From contig OZ026549.1 in the NCBI GenBank assembly GCA_964020155.1, forward strand, positions 3,147,133 to 3,211,132: a stretch of 64,000 bases of DNA. Reading direction: 5' to 3'. Below, one piece after another: positions 1-14,896 of this stretch. The notes below the pieces were generated by a model that worked only from the letters and a program-made list of their open reading frames with translations, was not told the DNA's origin and did not search any database. Numbering within the stretch: position 1 is the first letter of the stretch; each line of letters begins with the position of its first letter. Source of the stretch: Chondrilla cf. caribensis. Its lineage: Eukaryota > Porifera > Demospongiae > Chondrillida > Chondrillidae. A program made the position numbers and the translations under genes.

Positions 1-3967
<3,967 letters not shown>

Positions 3968-4743
3968 TAGCTTATGAGAGGGCCATCCAGGGTACAGAAT
4001 AACACACATCATTTTATAGCATAAGTTTATTTTGTGTAGTGCACTTATATAAGCATATACTATTAGTAGGAGTGTGTGTATCAGTATGGAAGCTGTATTG
4101 TACAAAGTCTTTTATCAATTATTCCCAAACCAACTGTCATAAAGAACATAATATTAGGCATATACACACATAATAGATAAACTGTGGAGTATAGTGTGGA
4201 GCATAGAGCATATGGACATAGTATCAATATGGTCACTCCTGGATGATTGCAATAATATTATCTCATTGGAGATGGAAGTTCAGATTGAATAGAGGTCAAA
4301 TTAAGATTTAAACTTATTGTAAATAAGAGAATAGCCACTGAATTTGAAATTTTATAAGATGCATTAATTTCAGTTTGATACTCTGTATTGGTCATGGGCT
4401 ACTATAAGCTATTATAGCATACTGCAATAACAACATGATATTATGTGGGTTACATTTCAACAGATAACCAAGACGGTGAGGGGTTATAGGATATACAAGG
4501 CCCAGGAGTAGGTATAATAGACAAATAACCCTCAAAAATACCAGTCCTATATATGAAAGAGATCACAGGGAGCTTTTAGTTGACATACGATACATTAACA
4601 TCAGGCTGGATAATTAGGCCGGATAATTTTATACAATTTACCCACAAGCACCCTATATGAATTCGACATACTATTTAATTATACTGCAAGTATGTATCAT
4701 GTACTAGCCAGGGTACACAATGTATATACTTTAGCTGGTACCC
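3968..4743. other. 3' flank of receptor A; no gene seen after about 4105
   Basis: The first 110 bases match the 3' flank of receptor B at 38109-38210. Homology then stops at about 4085 and resumes at about 11150, so roughly 7 kb of retrotransposon-bearing DNA has been added within A's 3' flank. I see no coding signal between 4105 and 4743. Confidence 0.6.
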
Positions 4744-6056
4744 TCGGAGCATGCAACACTTTTGGGATCCCCATTGGGAGCCAGTGCAATGGCCACAGTT
4801 TTAGATTCCCAGATACAGCAGTTGAGACTGTCTGGGGAACGTCTGCATCACCTTCAGTCACACGACGCCCTTACCATTTTGCGTCACTCCCTTGCTTTAC
4901 CATCACTCCTACACGTTCTACGCACATCTCCGGCATTCTCATCACCACTCCTACCTGTCTGGGATAATTTAATGCTCTCCATCTTCTCCACCGTTACCAA
5001 TATAGAATTCCACCCTGGAGACCCTGCCTGGCTTCAAGCAACCCTCCCAGTCGGATCTGGGGGTCTCGGCATCCGGAGCGCTTGTCATCTTGCACCTTCC
5101 GCCTTTTTGCATCCGCTGATGGAGCCTCCTCACTGATGCTTGAGCTTCTGCCAGCAGACCTATCCACTGTACCATACACGGAAAGGATTTCTGCCTTGTC
5201 TACCTGGAGACATGACCTGCCACGGGACACTCCCGTACCTTCCACTCCTAGCCTTCAAAAAGCCTGGGACAAACCAAGGGTTGACTGCCTGTTTGATGCC
5301 ATCCTTTCAGCATGTGGCAACCAAGAATCCAGAGCTAGACTATTAGCCGCTAGTTCCAAGGAATCTGGTGCTTGGCTAAATGCCCGGGCAATCTCCTCCC
5401 TTGGACTTCGCATGCCTAATGACGCTGTCAGGATTGCTGTGGGTCTGAGAGTTGGAGCACCAATCAGCCAACCCCATGTGTGTGTCCACTGCGGCAAGGA
5501 TGTGGATCATTTGGCTAGACATGGCCTTAGCTGCAGGTTTAGCCAGGGAAGAATTTCCCGTCACAATGCCATCAGCAGCATTATCCATCACTCCCTTGCA
5601 ACTGCAAACATCCCCTCAAGACTGGAACCCTCCGGCCTACATCAGTCAGACGGAAACCGGCCTGATGGCATAACGATGATCCCCTGGTCTCAAGGCAAGT
5701 ATCTGGTTTGGGATGTGACATGTCCAGACACCTTCTGTATATCCAATTGTCCGAGAGCCATCAGTGAGCCTGGAGGAGCAGCCGCACACGCTGAAATAGA
5801 GAAATCGAGAAAGTATGCCCATCTGGACAGCATGTACTTGTTTCAACCAGTGGCAATTGAAACAAGCGGGGCAACCGGTCCCGAAACAGGAAACTTCCTG
5901 AGGGAGCTGGGCAAACGGATCAAAACGGCATCTGGAGAGCCAAGGTCTTTTGGCTTTCTATTACAGAGAATCTCTGTTGCAATCCAGATTGGGAATGCCA
6001 CCTCTGTGCTAGGGACCCTCCCCGTAACAGACAGTGATTTCTGTCCCCTTGATTAG
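4744..6056 (+). pseudogene. 5'-truncated LINE ORF: end of RT region, CCHC knuckle and restriction-like nuclease
   Basis: This aligns with residues of about 575-1000 of the full copy at 6423-9458. It starts just upstream of the LLGSPL motif; everything 5' of it, including the catalytic RT core, is missing. A one-base deletion near 5108 (between APSAFL and ASADGAS) shifts the frame; the second part is open to the stop at 6054-6056. The zinc knuckle CVHC...HGLSC and the nuclease motif RPDG followed by VWDVTC are conserved. 5' truncation is typical of target-primed reverse transcription. The protein differs from the full copy at many positions, so the two are different subfamilies and not a recent duplication. 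It is dead by truncation and frameshift. Confidence 0.85.
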
Positions 6057-6422
6057 TCTCTATTTAGATTAGTTTGCATGCATCTTATATATTCGCTGTC
6101 TTATGTATAATTATTCTAATTATTGTATCATTATTATCATTATAATTATTATTACTATAATATTGCCATTATTATTATTATTATAATATATCATTAGTAT
6201 TATAATAATAATAATAATTATTATTATTATTATTCAAATTATTGTTATTATGTGGTGGTGATATAAAAATAATGATAAGTAATGATATAATTATTACACT
6301 CATATTTACAATTAAATAAAATACACATAAGTTATGCATATATACGTATACGCATATTTTACAATTAAATAAAATAAATATAATAATAATGATTACAATA
6401 ATAATAAAAACACTACATACAG
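6057..6422. repeat. TAA/ATT-rich spacer between two convergent LINEs
   Basis: It holds the short 3' untranslated ends of both elements, which face each other, and runs of ATT, TAA and related triplets. No gene is seen. The sequence at about 6308-6322 is repeated at about 6363-6377 (ACAATTAAATAAAATA). Confidence 0.8.
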
Positions 6423-9400
6423 CTAAATAAAATCCTCACTATTACAATCATTATATTTATTAATGAGAGAACCCATCACGGAGGTTGAATTTCCAACCTG
6501 TATCGCAACTGAGAGACGCTGTAGCAAGTACATAAATGAGTTGGGTTCACCAGTGCACGATCTTAAGCGTCTCCCGAGATCATGGAGAAAACACATGGAA
6601 TCAGAGCCTATAGTACCACTGGTTTCGAAAGCAATCGGCTGGAAGATATAAACATGATCCAGGTGAGCGTACTGTTTGACCTTCTCCGTCTCTGCATGTG
6701 TTGCTGCGCCTCCTGCTTCTTGTGCAGCTTTCTGCTTAAGAGAATGGCAAAATGTGTCAACACATGTGGCATCCCATACCAAGGATCTCCCCTTGGACCA
6801 TGGAATTGTGGTTACCCCATCTGGACGCTTTCTATCTGCCCTGTAAAGGCCAGATGGTTCCAGTCTACTGGGGACCTTTGCAGCAGTCAAGGAGCGATGG
6901 ATAATCTCATTCAATGACTGATGTCGCGAAGTTCTTCCTTGGCTTGATCTACAACTCAGGCCATGGCGGCCATAGTGATCTACGTCTTTACCACAGTGAC
7001 AACAAGTGTGAGGCAGGCATAAAGGTGCACCTATCCTCAGGCCTATAGCTATCCGGATGGTATCATTTGTCATACGCAGTCCAAGGGAGGATACAGGCGG
7101 GGCGTTAAGCCAGGCACCAGATTCCCTAGAGGCAGCTGCTAGCAGTCGGGATTTCTCCACTTGGTCTTCACACCTGGACAGAAGGGTGTCATAAAGGTGG
7201 TCTACTTTAGGCTTGTCCCAAGACTTCTGACGATTTCGACTTGTTGGGAGAGGGGTCTCTGCTGGTAGACCACTCTTCCAGGCTGAAAGAGCAGAGTACC
7301 ATTCACTATATGAGATGGATGACAGATTGACAGGCAGAAGCTGGCGCATGAGTCCAGAGGCTCCATCAGCAGATGCCAAAAAGGCTGATGGTGCAAGATT
7401 GAAGGCACTCCGGAACCCAAGACCACCAGCGTTAACAGGAAGAGTTGCCTGCAACCATGATGAGTCTCCTGGATTAAAATTAATGTTGGTAATTCTTGAA
7501 ACGATGGACATTAGGAGACTGTCCCAAGATGTCAAGAGTGGAGATAAAAAAGCAGGAGACGTCCGAAGAATGTGTAGAAGCTTAGGGATAGCAAATGAAT
7601 GGCGCAGAATGGTGATAGCATCGTGTGTTTGTAGGTGACAGAGACGTTCACCTATCAACTTCAGTTGAGCAATTTGAAAATCCAAGCATGCGGCCATTGC
7701 CCCACTGCTAAGGGGAGAACCTAAAAGTAATGCTTGATGGGTATCAATACACTGGAGCCCAGGAAAAGCAGAGAGAACATCGCCAACTGCAGACTGGTCA
7801 CGTGATATTATCTCTGACTTAACAATGTTAAGGTGAAGGCCTAAGGATTGCCCTTCATCTTCAATTCTGTGTAAGTCGGATTGCAGGTCTTTGAGATTAC
7901 CACCAATTGTACCATCATCAAGGTAGAATACATTGAATTCTGACGATAAACTGGATACTAGATCATGAATGGTAAGACTAAACAGCATTGGGCCTATAGG
8001 ATCACCCTGTTGAATTCCCTCTGCTGAGAGAACTTGAACATCATTCCATAAAAGAATTGATGGAGAGGAATAGGCTGAGTGTATAAAAGGCAGTAAGTCT
8101 GGAATATATTCTTTAACTGCTTTAATCATCTTGTCCCTTCGAATAGTGTTGAAGGCATTTCGAAAATCCACCTTCACCATAGCTTTGTCAGATGGTAAAT
8201 GGTTTAGATACACTCGGCTGGCATGGACAGCTGCCTCGGTTCCCCCAGCAATTCCAAAGCCCAGTTGATGAGGAGACAGTAGCTGTGGGATGGATTGAAG
8301 GGCATGCACACAAGCACACTTGGAGGCAAGTCTTCTCATGGTGCAACCTACAGCTATTGGGCGAATACCACCACTTTTCTTTGAAAGAGCAGTCAGATTA
8401 GCACCAAAAAAGAGTGGGCGTATGGCAGGTGGAGTTCGACCTTCAAGAATCAGCACCATAAGGCTTACTAGGCTTGATGAAAGAGATGCTCCCCCATCCC
8501 CGGCTGTAGGACCAGTTAGATCTTTAAGATGTTGTGGAAGTAAACCATCCATACCTCCCCCTGAACCACTAGGAAATGATCTAATTGCCTTCACTATAAC
8601 TTGAACATCAATTTGGAATGGCAAGGGAGCCAAACAATTCAACGCATCTATGTTGGAGTCAGAGGGAGCAGGTGGATGCTTTGACCTGAGGGCATCAAGC
8701 GTTTGACTATTGCGCTCAGCAATTGCATCCTCACTACATGCCAACCTCACTGCACCCCGATAATCACCCTCTTCCAACTTACTGGAGACTCTGGTAGCCA
8801 GCTGCTCCATCTGGTTACGGCGTCTAGAATTCCTGGAAGGTTGAACATCAGGCAGCTCGAAGTTGGGTGGTTCATGGGACTCTTGGGATACTTGCCTGTT
8901 GACTAACGTCGATAAACTCCAACGCTTGCCGCCTCTCCGGGGTGTGTGTAGGCACTTCTTAGGAAAGTACAATAATCTCAACCAGGATGGGAGGTCGTTA
9001 CGGGACACCGCCTGTTCTACTAATATGGCAAGCTTTCTTGCTACTGTCACTCTAGACAGGCGAGGGATTCGCTTCAAAACTTTCCTGGGTTGGCTCAGAA
9101 ATCGTAGTAACGATTCGACCTCGGCGTCAAGATCGATGGAGGAGCTGGAACGGCCACCAATGGTGCCATCCGAAACTTGTAAACGAGATTGACTGGAGGG
9201 ACTTCTTTGTCGCAAATCAGTTAGTGCTGTTTCAGCAAGTACAAAGTGATCAGCAGACGGCGTTTGACGAGATGACTCAGAAATCAGCACTTGACAGGAT
9301 CGTGAGTTCTCACATCGACTAGGATTCAATAGCGATGGCCTGCAATCAATACAGGGGAGCCCTTTCTTCACACATTGGCATCTGATACATTTACCATTTT

Positions 9401-9458
9401 TCATACAAGGGCAACAACGTGAACTTGATTGAGATCGGCAAAGCGGCGCTGCCGCCAT
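6423..9458 (-). CDS. Full-length LINE ORF: CRC-like Cys cluster, reverse transcriptase, CCHC knuckle, restriction-like nuclease
   Basis: This is an uninterrupted 1011-residue ORF starting with ATG. Residues 15-53 form a Cys-rich cluster (CCPCMKNGKCIRCQC...) resembling the tesmin/TSO1 CXC type, probably for nucleic-acid binding. The RT core spans about 345-555: motif A KVDFRNAF with D431, motif B GIQQGDPIGP at 481-490, catalytic FYLDD with D514 and D515. A CX2CX9HX3C knuckle lies at 819-836. RPDG (D880) and VWDATC (D896) form a PD-(D/E)XK-like pair after the knuckle, the order known in R2/R4-type non-LTR elements that use a restriction-like endonuclease. No AP-endonuclease is present. Clade assignment is open. 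An intact frame suggests recent or current activity. It is the only ORF I see in the element. Confidence 0.9.
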   Translation of the reverse strand: MAAAPLCRSQSSSRCCPCMKNGKCIRCQCVKKGLPCIDCRPSLLNPSRCENSRSCQVLISESSRQTPSADHFVLAETALTDLRQRSPSSQSRLQVSDGTIGGRSSSSIDLDAEVESLLRFLSQPRKVLKRIPRLSRVTVARKLAILVEQAVSRNDLPSWLRLLYFPKKCLHTPRRGGKRWSLSTLVNRQVSQESHEPPNFELPDVQPSRNSRRRNQMEQLATRVSSKLEEGDYRGAVRLACSEDAIAERNSQTLDALRSKHPPAPSDSNIDALNCLAPLPFQIDVQVIVKAIRSFPSGSGGGMDGLLPQHLKDLTGPTAGDGGASLSSSLVSLMVLILEGRTPPAIRPLFFGANLTALSKKSGGIRPIAVGCTMRRLASKCACVHALQSIPQLLSPHQLGFGIAGGTEAAVHASRVYLNHLPSDKAMVKVDFRNAFNTIRRDKMIKAVKEYIPDLLPFIHSAYSSPSILLWNDVQVLSAEGIQQGDPIGPMLFSLTIHDLVSSLSSEFNVFYLDDGTIGGNLKDLQSDLHRIEDEGQSLGLHLNIVKSEIISRDQSAVGDVLSAFPGLQCIDTHQALLLGSPLSSGAMAACLDFQIAQLKLIGERLCHLQTHDAITILRHSFAIPKLLHILRTSPAFLSPLLTSWDSLLMSIVSRITNINFNPGDSSWLQATLPVNAGGLGFRSAFNLAPSAFLASADGASGLMRQLLPVNLSSISYSEWYSALSAWKSGLPAETPLPTSRNRQKSWDKPKVDHLYDTLLSRCEDQVEKSRLLAAASRESGAWLNAPPVSSLGLRMTNDTIRIAIGLRIGAPLCLPHTCCHCGKDVDHYGRHGLSCRSSQGRTSRHQSLNEIIHRSLTAAKVPSRLEPSGLYRADRKRPDGVTTIPWSKGRSLVWDATCVDTFCHSLKQKAAQEAGGAATHAETEKVKQYAHLDHVYIFQPIAFETSGTIGSDSMCFLHDLGRRLRSCTGEPNSFMYLLQRLSVAIQVGNSTSVMGSLINKYNDCNSEDFI

Positions 9459-9720
9459 TTTGATTATTATTATTAGTATATTATTATTATCATCATTATT
9501 ATATCATTGTTTATTCAGTTAAGTACCTGTAATTTTACACTCATAACAATATTAATAATAATAATAATAATATAATAATAAGTTTCATTATTATTATATT
9601 ATTAATTACTATTGATAAGATAATGATAATGATGATGATGATGCGATAAATGATAAGATTATAAAATCAATTATAATAATTACAATTAAATAGGTGAGAT
9701 AATATATTATAAGATGATAA
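9459..9720. repeat. TAA/ATT-rich DNA at the 5' end of the intact LINE
   Basis: Runs of ATT, TAA and GAT triplets directly precede the start codon of the minus-strand LINE. With the similar spacer on its 3' side, the element appears embedded in TAA-type microsatellite. The exact 5' end and target-site duplication could not be placed. Confidence 0.75.
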
Positions 9721-10649
9721 TTTTAGTCAACCTGTAAATTGCCTCAATGTATTATTATTTCACATCCACTTACTTATCAATTATTTTATAACCACTCACA
9801 TGACTATATTTGTTATATGTATTGTCTATATCCTTAGTGTGATAATAAACATAAGGATTTGTAATTAATAGAACCTACTCATGTGATAAGAAACTTAACT
9901 ATGATATTATCATTAAGATCTTAAAATGGATATATCTATAGCTTATAGTCTTCAGTTAGAGTTCAGTTTCATACATGCCTGTATGTTTATGTAAATGGAA
10001 CTCATATTCCAGTAATATCAAAAAATTATATCTCTGTTGCAGTCTTTCACTTTTAATTCATCTCAGCACTATAGTTGACATCTTCACACACAAATGAGGC
10101 TTTGACTGTACATGCAATATCATCTAAGAGGGTGGTGGCCAAGATATCACTGTCAGGACACGTGGTGTATGTGCATATAAGAGTTAATGGTCTTTGACAT
10201 TACTCCCTCGTTAGGGGGTATACGTACCTCCTCTTTGGAACTATATACATACTGTTTGGCCATGAAACAATATTTAGCAAGTTATGCTTGACTAATCTCT
10301 ATAATCATGACGAATGTAAAATTATCCCATTATTAATATTATCTTTATAATAAATTTAATTCCATTAACAAGTTTCCATTGGACTTTGAATCATTTACGT
10401 ATAAATATGACTATTAGTAATTACTGTCCCTGAACAATTACAGCAATTACTATGGATATAATCCCTGTATGTTATATAAGTTATTGACATAACTATAAAG
10501 TGCCTGGTTATAATTTCTGATAATAGTCATGTATATTCAGAATGTGGCTGGGATGCTACAAAACATGGCAATTTGTGCGTGTTTCGCATGACTAGAGAAG
10601 AGCAATCAGAAAATGTGTATTTTATATAAGATTATATAACTATATATAA
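9721..10649. other. AT-rich stretch without recognisable gene or repeat
   Basis: No long open frame with recognisable content, no clear inverted repeats, and no match to the duplicated blocks elsewhere in the window that I could detect by eye. Confidence 0.5.
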
Positions 10650-10936
10650 CTGCATCGCGGAATGAATGGAGAGCCATCTGCAACACCAGATTAGAAGATC
10701 CTGCCAACACACAAATAGCGCAGAAAGCAGAACCACAAGACCTGTCTGTCACATGTGACATCTGCCAGAGGACCTTTCGTCGGGTAGGAGACAAGAAGAG
10801 GCACAAGTGCATCCAGGAGAGGATGAAGCCTGTTAGCCAGCAGAGAGGAGCGGTGCACTGTACAACTTGTGACAGGTGGTTCCTGAGCCGTGGTGGCTTC
10901 AAGGTTCACGTTTGCTGTCCACAGGACCAGAACTAA
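10650..10936 (+). pseudogene. 3' end of a LINE ORF: two zinc-finger motifs
   Basis: The open frame reads through two CxxC modules: CDICQRTFRR...KRHKC, then PVSQQRGAVHC...CDRWF...SRGGFKVHVC, with stop at 10934-10936. The same paired module closes the LINE at 33258-36914 on the minus strand (CPECSRTFRR...ERRKPVHEQRGAVQC). The RT and endonuclease parts are absent, so this is a 5'-truncated insertion keeping only the C-terminal fingers. As a gene it is dead. Confidence 0.7.
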
Positions 10937-11696
10937 CTCCCCTCTCAGTTTTTGTACCCAATATTGGGATGGCGTGACTGGAAACGGTAGCTACGGAACT
11001 AGGACTAGGACTAGGTGTGTGTATGATAATAATATTATATTAACCATGCTGCTATGGCAACAATATAATGACCATAATGGCAAAATATAAGTAAAGCAAA
11101 TAAATCATTAATTAAAGAAAAAGAGGGTCCTTACTGGTCAGAAATCAGAAATTGATATGATCTCTGTTCTCCAGTGACCTTCATTTTTCCAGTCCTAATT
11201 GCACTACACAGAGTATAATCATATTTTAAATTTATTCATTACGTGTGTATCAGTGTTAGCGTTGAGTTTGTACATGTTGAAATTATGTTCACTTCATGAT
11301 TATACAAATAGAAATAATATTATATTAATACTATCAATGAAATGTTGCTCTACGTAAATTGCATGGGTGTGAACACATAACATTGGATGGAAAATTACAA
11401 TATTTTCTTACTCAAACTGATCTATAAAAATAGATAATGTATGTACATGTACTATGATAATATAAACTAAGGAGAACTAAACATCCTATACCTTTGGAAT
11501 CCAGACTTTCTAGATAACTCCACAAAATCCACTGATTGAGTTTGCATATATATTGTCCAGCTAAAGCTGAGAATTTCCATCTACTGACTAATGTCACCAG
11601 TCATAGAATGAAATACTACTGTTGCAATGGTGTCTTTATTATGCATAATAAATTAAAGATTAAGAAATTACCAAATGCTGAAATATGCTACACCAA

Positions 11697-12726
11697 TAGA
11701 CAGATTGCACATTGACATCATCAATGACGTCATGAAGAACGCAAATGGTCGCGAAGGGTGTCATGGGTAGGATTTTACTATGGGACCACGTACCGATTGT
11801 CAAAAAAGGACATTCCTGGCTCTAGCCTGGGTGGAAAATCTCTCGTCGATTTCAACGTTGAACAGCTGAAATGATGGCTAGCCTATTGAAGTGCATGTAG
11901 ATCTGGAAAAAAGCTGAATTAGTTCAGCGGCATGTGATATACCGGTGTTAAATTCCCTCGTGATTGCCGTATAGCTGTGGCAATAGATGCACGTCTTAAT
12001 AAGTGTATACAAAGTTGTTTGATATGATTGTTATTTCTTCTGACCTTATATTTTGCCTCTGCTAAAGGAGATTCTCCAAACTGTACATACGTATTCTATA
12101 CATTTCTCAACTGATTGCAAATATGCCACACCGGGCCACTGTGCTGCATGTTCCCGGCTGTACATCCAACAGCAAGACTCCTCCACATGTCCTTTCACAA
12201 GTTTCCAGCTGGGGCATTGACAGGTGCTTTCCTCTTGCTGGGAGTGGGTTGCAATTGTTGTGGAAAACAATTGAAAACTGCTTGGACTTGGATTTAAAGA
12301 TTCTGTTTGTCGACGTGGTCTTGTGCATTCTTTTTCTACCTGATACCGAATTTACGTGGTACGATTCGGCAGTAAAATGCTTAGTACACACACGTGTGGA
12401 ACTGTTAATAGTCCAAACTCCTTTACTTTCAACTCTAGGTATGTTATTAGCCCGATTATGACGAAGAGCTGCATCAGAAGGAAACTTGCGGGAAGACAGC
12501 TGTAAAGAAGTCTTGCTGTTGGATGTACAAATGGGAACAGCACAGCAGTGTGGCATATTTACAATCAGTCGAGAAATAAATACGTACAGTTCCGAAATCT
12601 CCTTTCACAAAGACAAAATATAACCTATTAACACGTCTTACTATGAGAATCTATACGACGAACACCCTTCACGACCATTTCCGGTCTTCATGACGTCATT
12701 GATGATGTCAATGCGCAATCGGTCTA
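11697..12726. mobile_element. THAP-bearing DNA element with terminal inverted repeats of about 65 bp
   Basis: The left end reads TAGACAGATTGCACATTGAC and the right end, reversed, TAGACCGATTGCGCATTGAC. Similarity continues through ATCATCAATGACGTCATGAAGA to about 65 bp. The homologous block at about 39330 lacks the element (ACACCAATTGAATGC), so the outer limits are good to one or two bases. A duplicated target is not certain: if TA is the duplication, the element is 11699-12724. No catalytic transposase domain was recognised, so it is non-autonomous or decayed. Confidence 0.75.
12107..12556 (-). pseudogene. THAP-domain ORF fragment inside the DNA element
   Basis: The frame starts MPHCCAVPIC and continues with FPSDAALRHNR and GVWTINSSTRVCTKHF, matching the C2CH THAP zinc-finger pattern (CxxxxC, then CxxH after about 50 residues). 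THAP domains bind DNA and occur at the N-terminus of P-element-type and other transposases. After the domain the frame loses recognisable content. A second, decayed THAP start (MPHRATVLHVPGCTSNSKT) begins at 12123 on the opposite strand, so two THAP starts face each other. This implies an internal inverted rearrangement. Confidence 0.6.
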
Positions 12727-13679
12727 TTGAATGCTTACATAGGCATTACATTACTTGATTCCTCTTAGATTATTCTAGTAATCACATTATCAATTTAACT
12801 TATATTGCATATTAAACACTTAATTATTCCACAACTTCCTATATCACTGTGTGGGTGGGGTTTGTGGTTTTGAGTTAGTATAAATTTGTAGGATATTGAA
12901 CAGTGTCTCAGAACCCTGCAGTAAACTACTTGGGAAGGCTAACATAAGGTGAGTACTATTGATGGCCAAGATGAAATGGAACACTAGGATAGTATATTAA
13001 TGGTATCTTATATGAGTGTCTACGGGGTAGTCTAGCCTCGTCAACCTGCTGCTGTACCCTTTATTTCAGCTAATTTTTTTCTAAGTAACCTGCAGATACA
13101 GATGTAGGGGCAGTTATGTTAGACAACTACAACTATTTTTATGCTTAACCTGTAATGATAATGTATTAGGATAAAGGATTACAGCGGGATTGTTGGACAG
13201 TAGGAATAGTAACTATATGCATACAGCAACTTAATATAATAAATTATAAATAAAACTCTAACTCCCTGCTACTACTTTTTTCAACTACTCAAAGATTTAG
13301 TGAAATTATATACACAATAATATATTCTTCACTTTCGGATCAAGTAAGTCAAGTTGGATTCATGACTGCAACCCTCTCTCTCTCTACAATATATTATCAT
13401 GATCCTGCAACATTAGTGTACTGACTGATCATGAGCAATCTATATATGAGTAAAGTACAGGCTGACACCATATGTCAGTATAATCATATAGTATTGCATA
13501 AAGGCAGCATACTCTATGTAATAATTCATGTGCTAGTGTGCACCTTGATAGCTAGCAAGGATGGTCATCTAAGTGGAAAGATCAGTCGTGATTCTTGGAT
13601 TATTGATAATAATTATTATATTTGTTCATTACCCTTTATCACCAAAACTAGTACCACATCTTCATCAAAATGATGGTGT

Positions 13680-14460
13680 GCCATTTATAGTGGCATGCAT
13701 ATGGTACTAACTAAAGAATCTGGATGCTTCACTGTTTCAGGAAATTTCAAGTCAGCCATTCTTAGTCCATAGTTCATAGTCAGACTATTGTTCACCATAT
13801 GCTGTAATAACATTGTCATTGTATTATACACTCTACACTCATACAATTCATTAGTACATGATTGATTACAACTACAAAGTAACATGCTGTACATGAATAC
13901 ATAGGAACTGTAGCATACTACAGTGATATCACACTGAGTATTGAACATTGAGTATGAGTTAGTGATGTATATACAGTAACTGCACATGCATGCATACATA
14001 GGGTATACTATTAGTACATTTATTGACAACTGTACTTAACACCACATTTGGTGAGGTGTGACACAAGGCACAGGGACTACACATCTGTATATAGACTTCA
14101 AACAGACTGGTCTTATTACAGTCCATATTATCATTATACAAATACAGACATCCACTGAAGGGAGTAGGAGACAAGATCAAGGAGTTGCTCACTTTAGTAG
14201 CATCGTCACACATAATAATTGCATATGTTTGTCTACACAGAATAAATTCATATTTAAAATTCCAGCAATGCCATTATAATATAATGTGTAAGATCAAATT
14301 AATTCACAGCACAAAAAAGCATCAAATGAAAGAAATATTTGAAATTCCAGCCATTTGTCACCTAAAATCTCTAACCACCCTGTGCACTGTATGGATATCC
14401 ACCAAGGTAACTATAATATAACCCCACAAACAATATCTATTATATGCATATGCGTAGATG
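13680..14460. repeat. Duplicated intergenic block, copy 1 of 3 (also about 17990-18700 and 23210-23900)
   Basis: The three copies share TCACTGTTTCAGGAAATTTC, a stretch with GTGAGGTGTGACA and further matching sequence over about 700 bases. They precede, at varying distance, the block with the signal-peptide exon. Open frames inside differ between copies and are not conserved, so I see no gene. Confidence 0.7.
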
Positions 14461-14842
14461 ACATTGTGCAATGTTGCATTGGTGACTTACACGGCCACTA
14501 GCTATTGCCCGAGTTGTCTCATTAGGAAGCCAGGCAAGGATCAATAATCTGAATTCACAATAAGACAATTTTATGGCTTGACATATAACAATCAATGCTA
14601 TTTTATAGGGATTAGATTGAAATGTGTAATTTTCTTCAGGATGAAAGAGTTTACATCAAATAAATACACAAAATTGAGCTTTTAACAACATGAATAGCAA
14701 ATAGTAAGTAGTAGATTCATTATCTGTCAGATCAGCCATAGTACTGTCAATACCCTAGATCAAGTTGTATATTATTAAGAAGTAAATCATTAATATCAGA
14801 CATTATGTTATCTAACATCTCTCAATAGATGTAATAGTTAAA

Positions 14843-14896
14843 GTACCTCTCGAGAAGATGCAGCGGATATATCCGCTACAGCTTCTCGAGAGGTAC
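14843..14896. repeat. Hairpin palindrome 1, GTACCTCTCGAGAAG arms
   Basis: Fifteen-base arms GTACCTCTCGAGAAG / CTTCTCGAGAGGTAC enclose an inner AGCGGATATATCCGCT palindrome. Related hairpins sit in paralogous positions at 16714-16757, 45581-45646 and 57231-57270. Confidence 0.85.

Larger units (their letters stand above)
11150..13650. repeat. Duplicated receptor 3'-flank block (partner 38205-40285)
   Basis: Long stretches match 38205-40285, which directly follows receptor B: for example the segments starting TGATCTCTGTTCTCCAGT, and the later TGTGGGTGGGGTTTGTGGTTTTGAG. Here it is split by the THAP element at 11697-12726; the partner is split by the hAT-like MITE. It represents the displaced 3' flank of receptor A. 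No gene is recognised inside the shared sequence. Confidence 0.75.

Noticed and set aside
4692..4967. 91-residue frame overlapping the truncated LINE start
   Set aside because: It is in the wrong frame relative to the conserved LLGSPL...LRHSLALPSLLH reading.
6463..9192. Plus-strand frames across the intact LINE
   Set aside because: They are shadows of the continuous 1011-residue minus-strand ORF.
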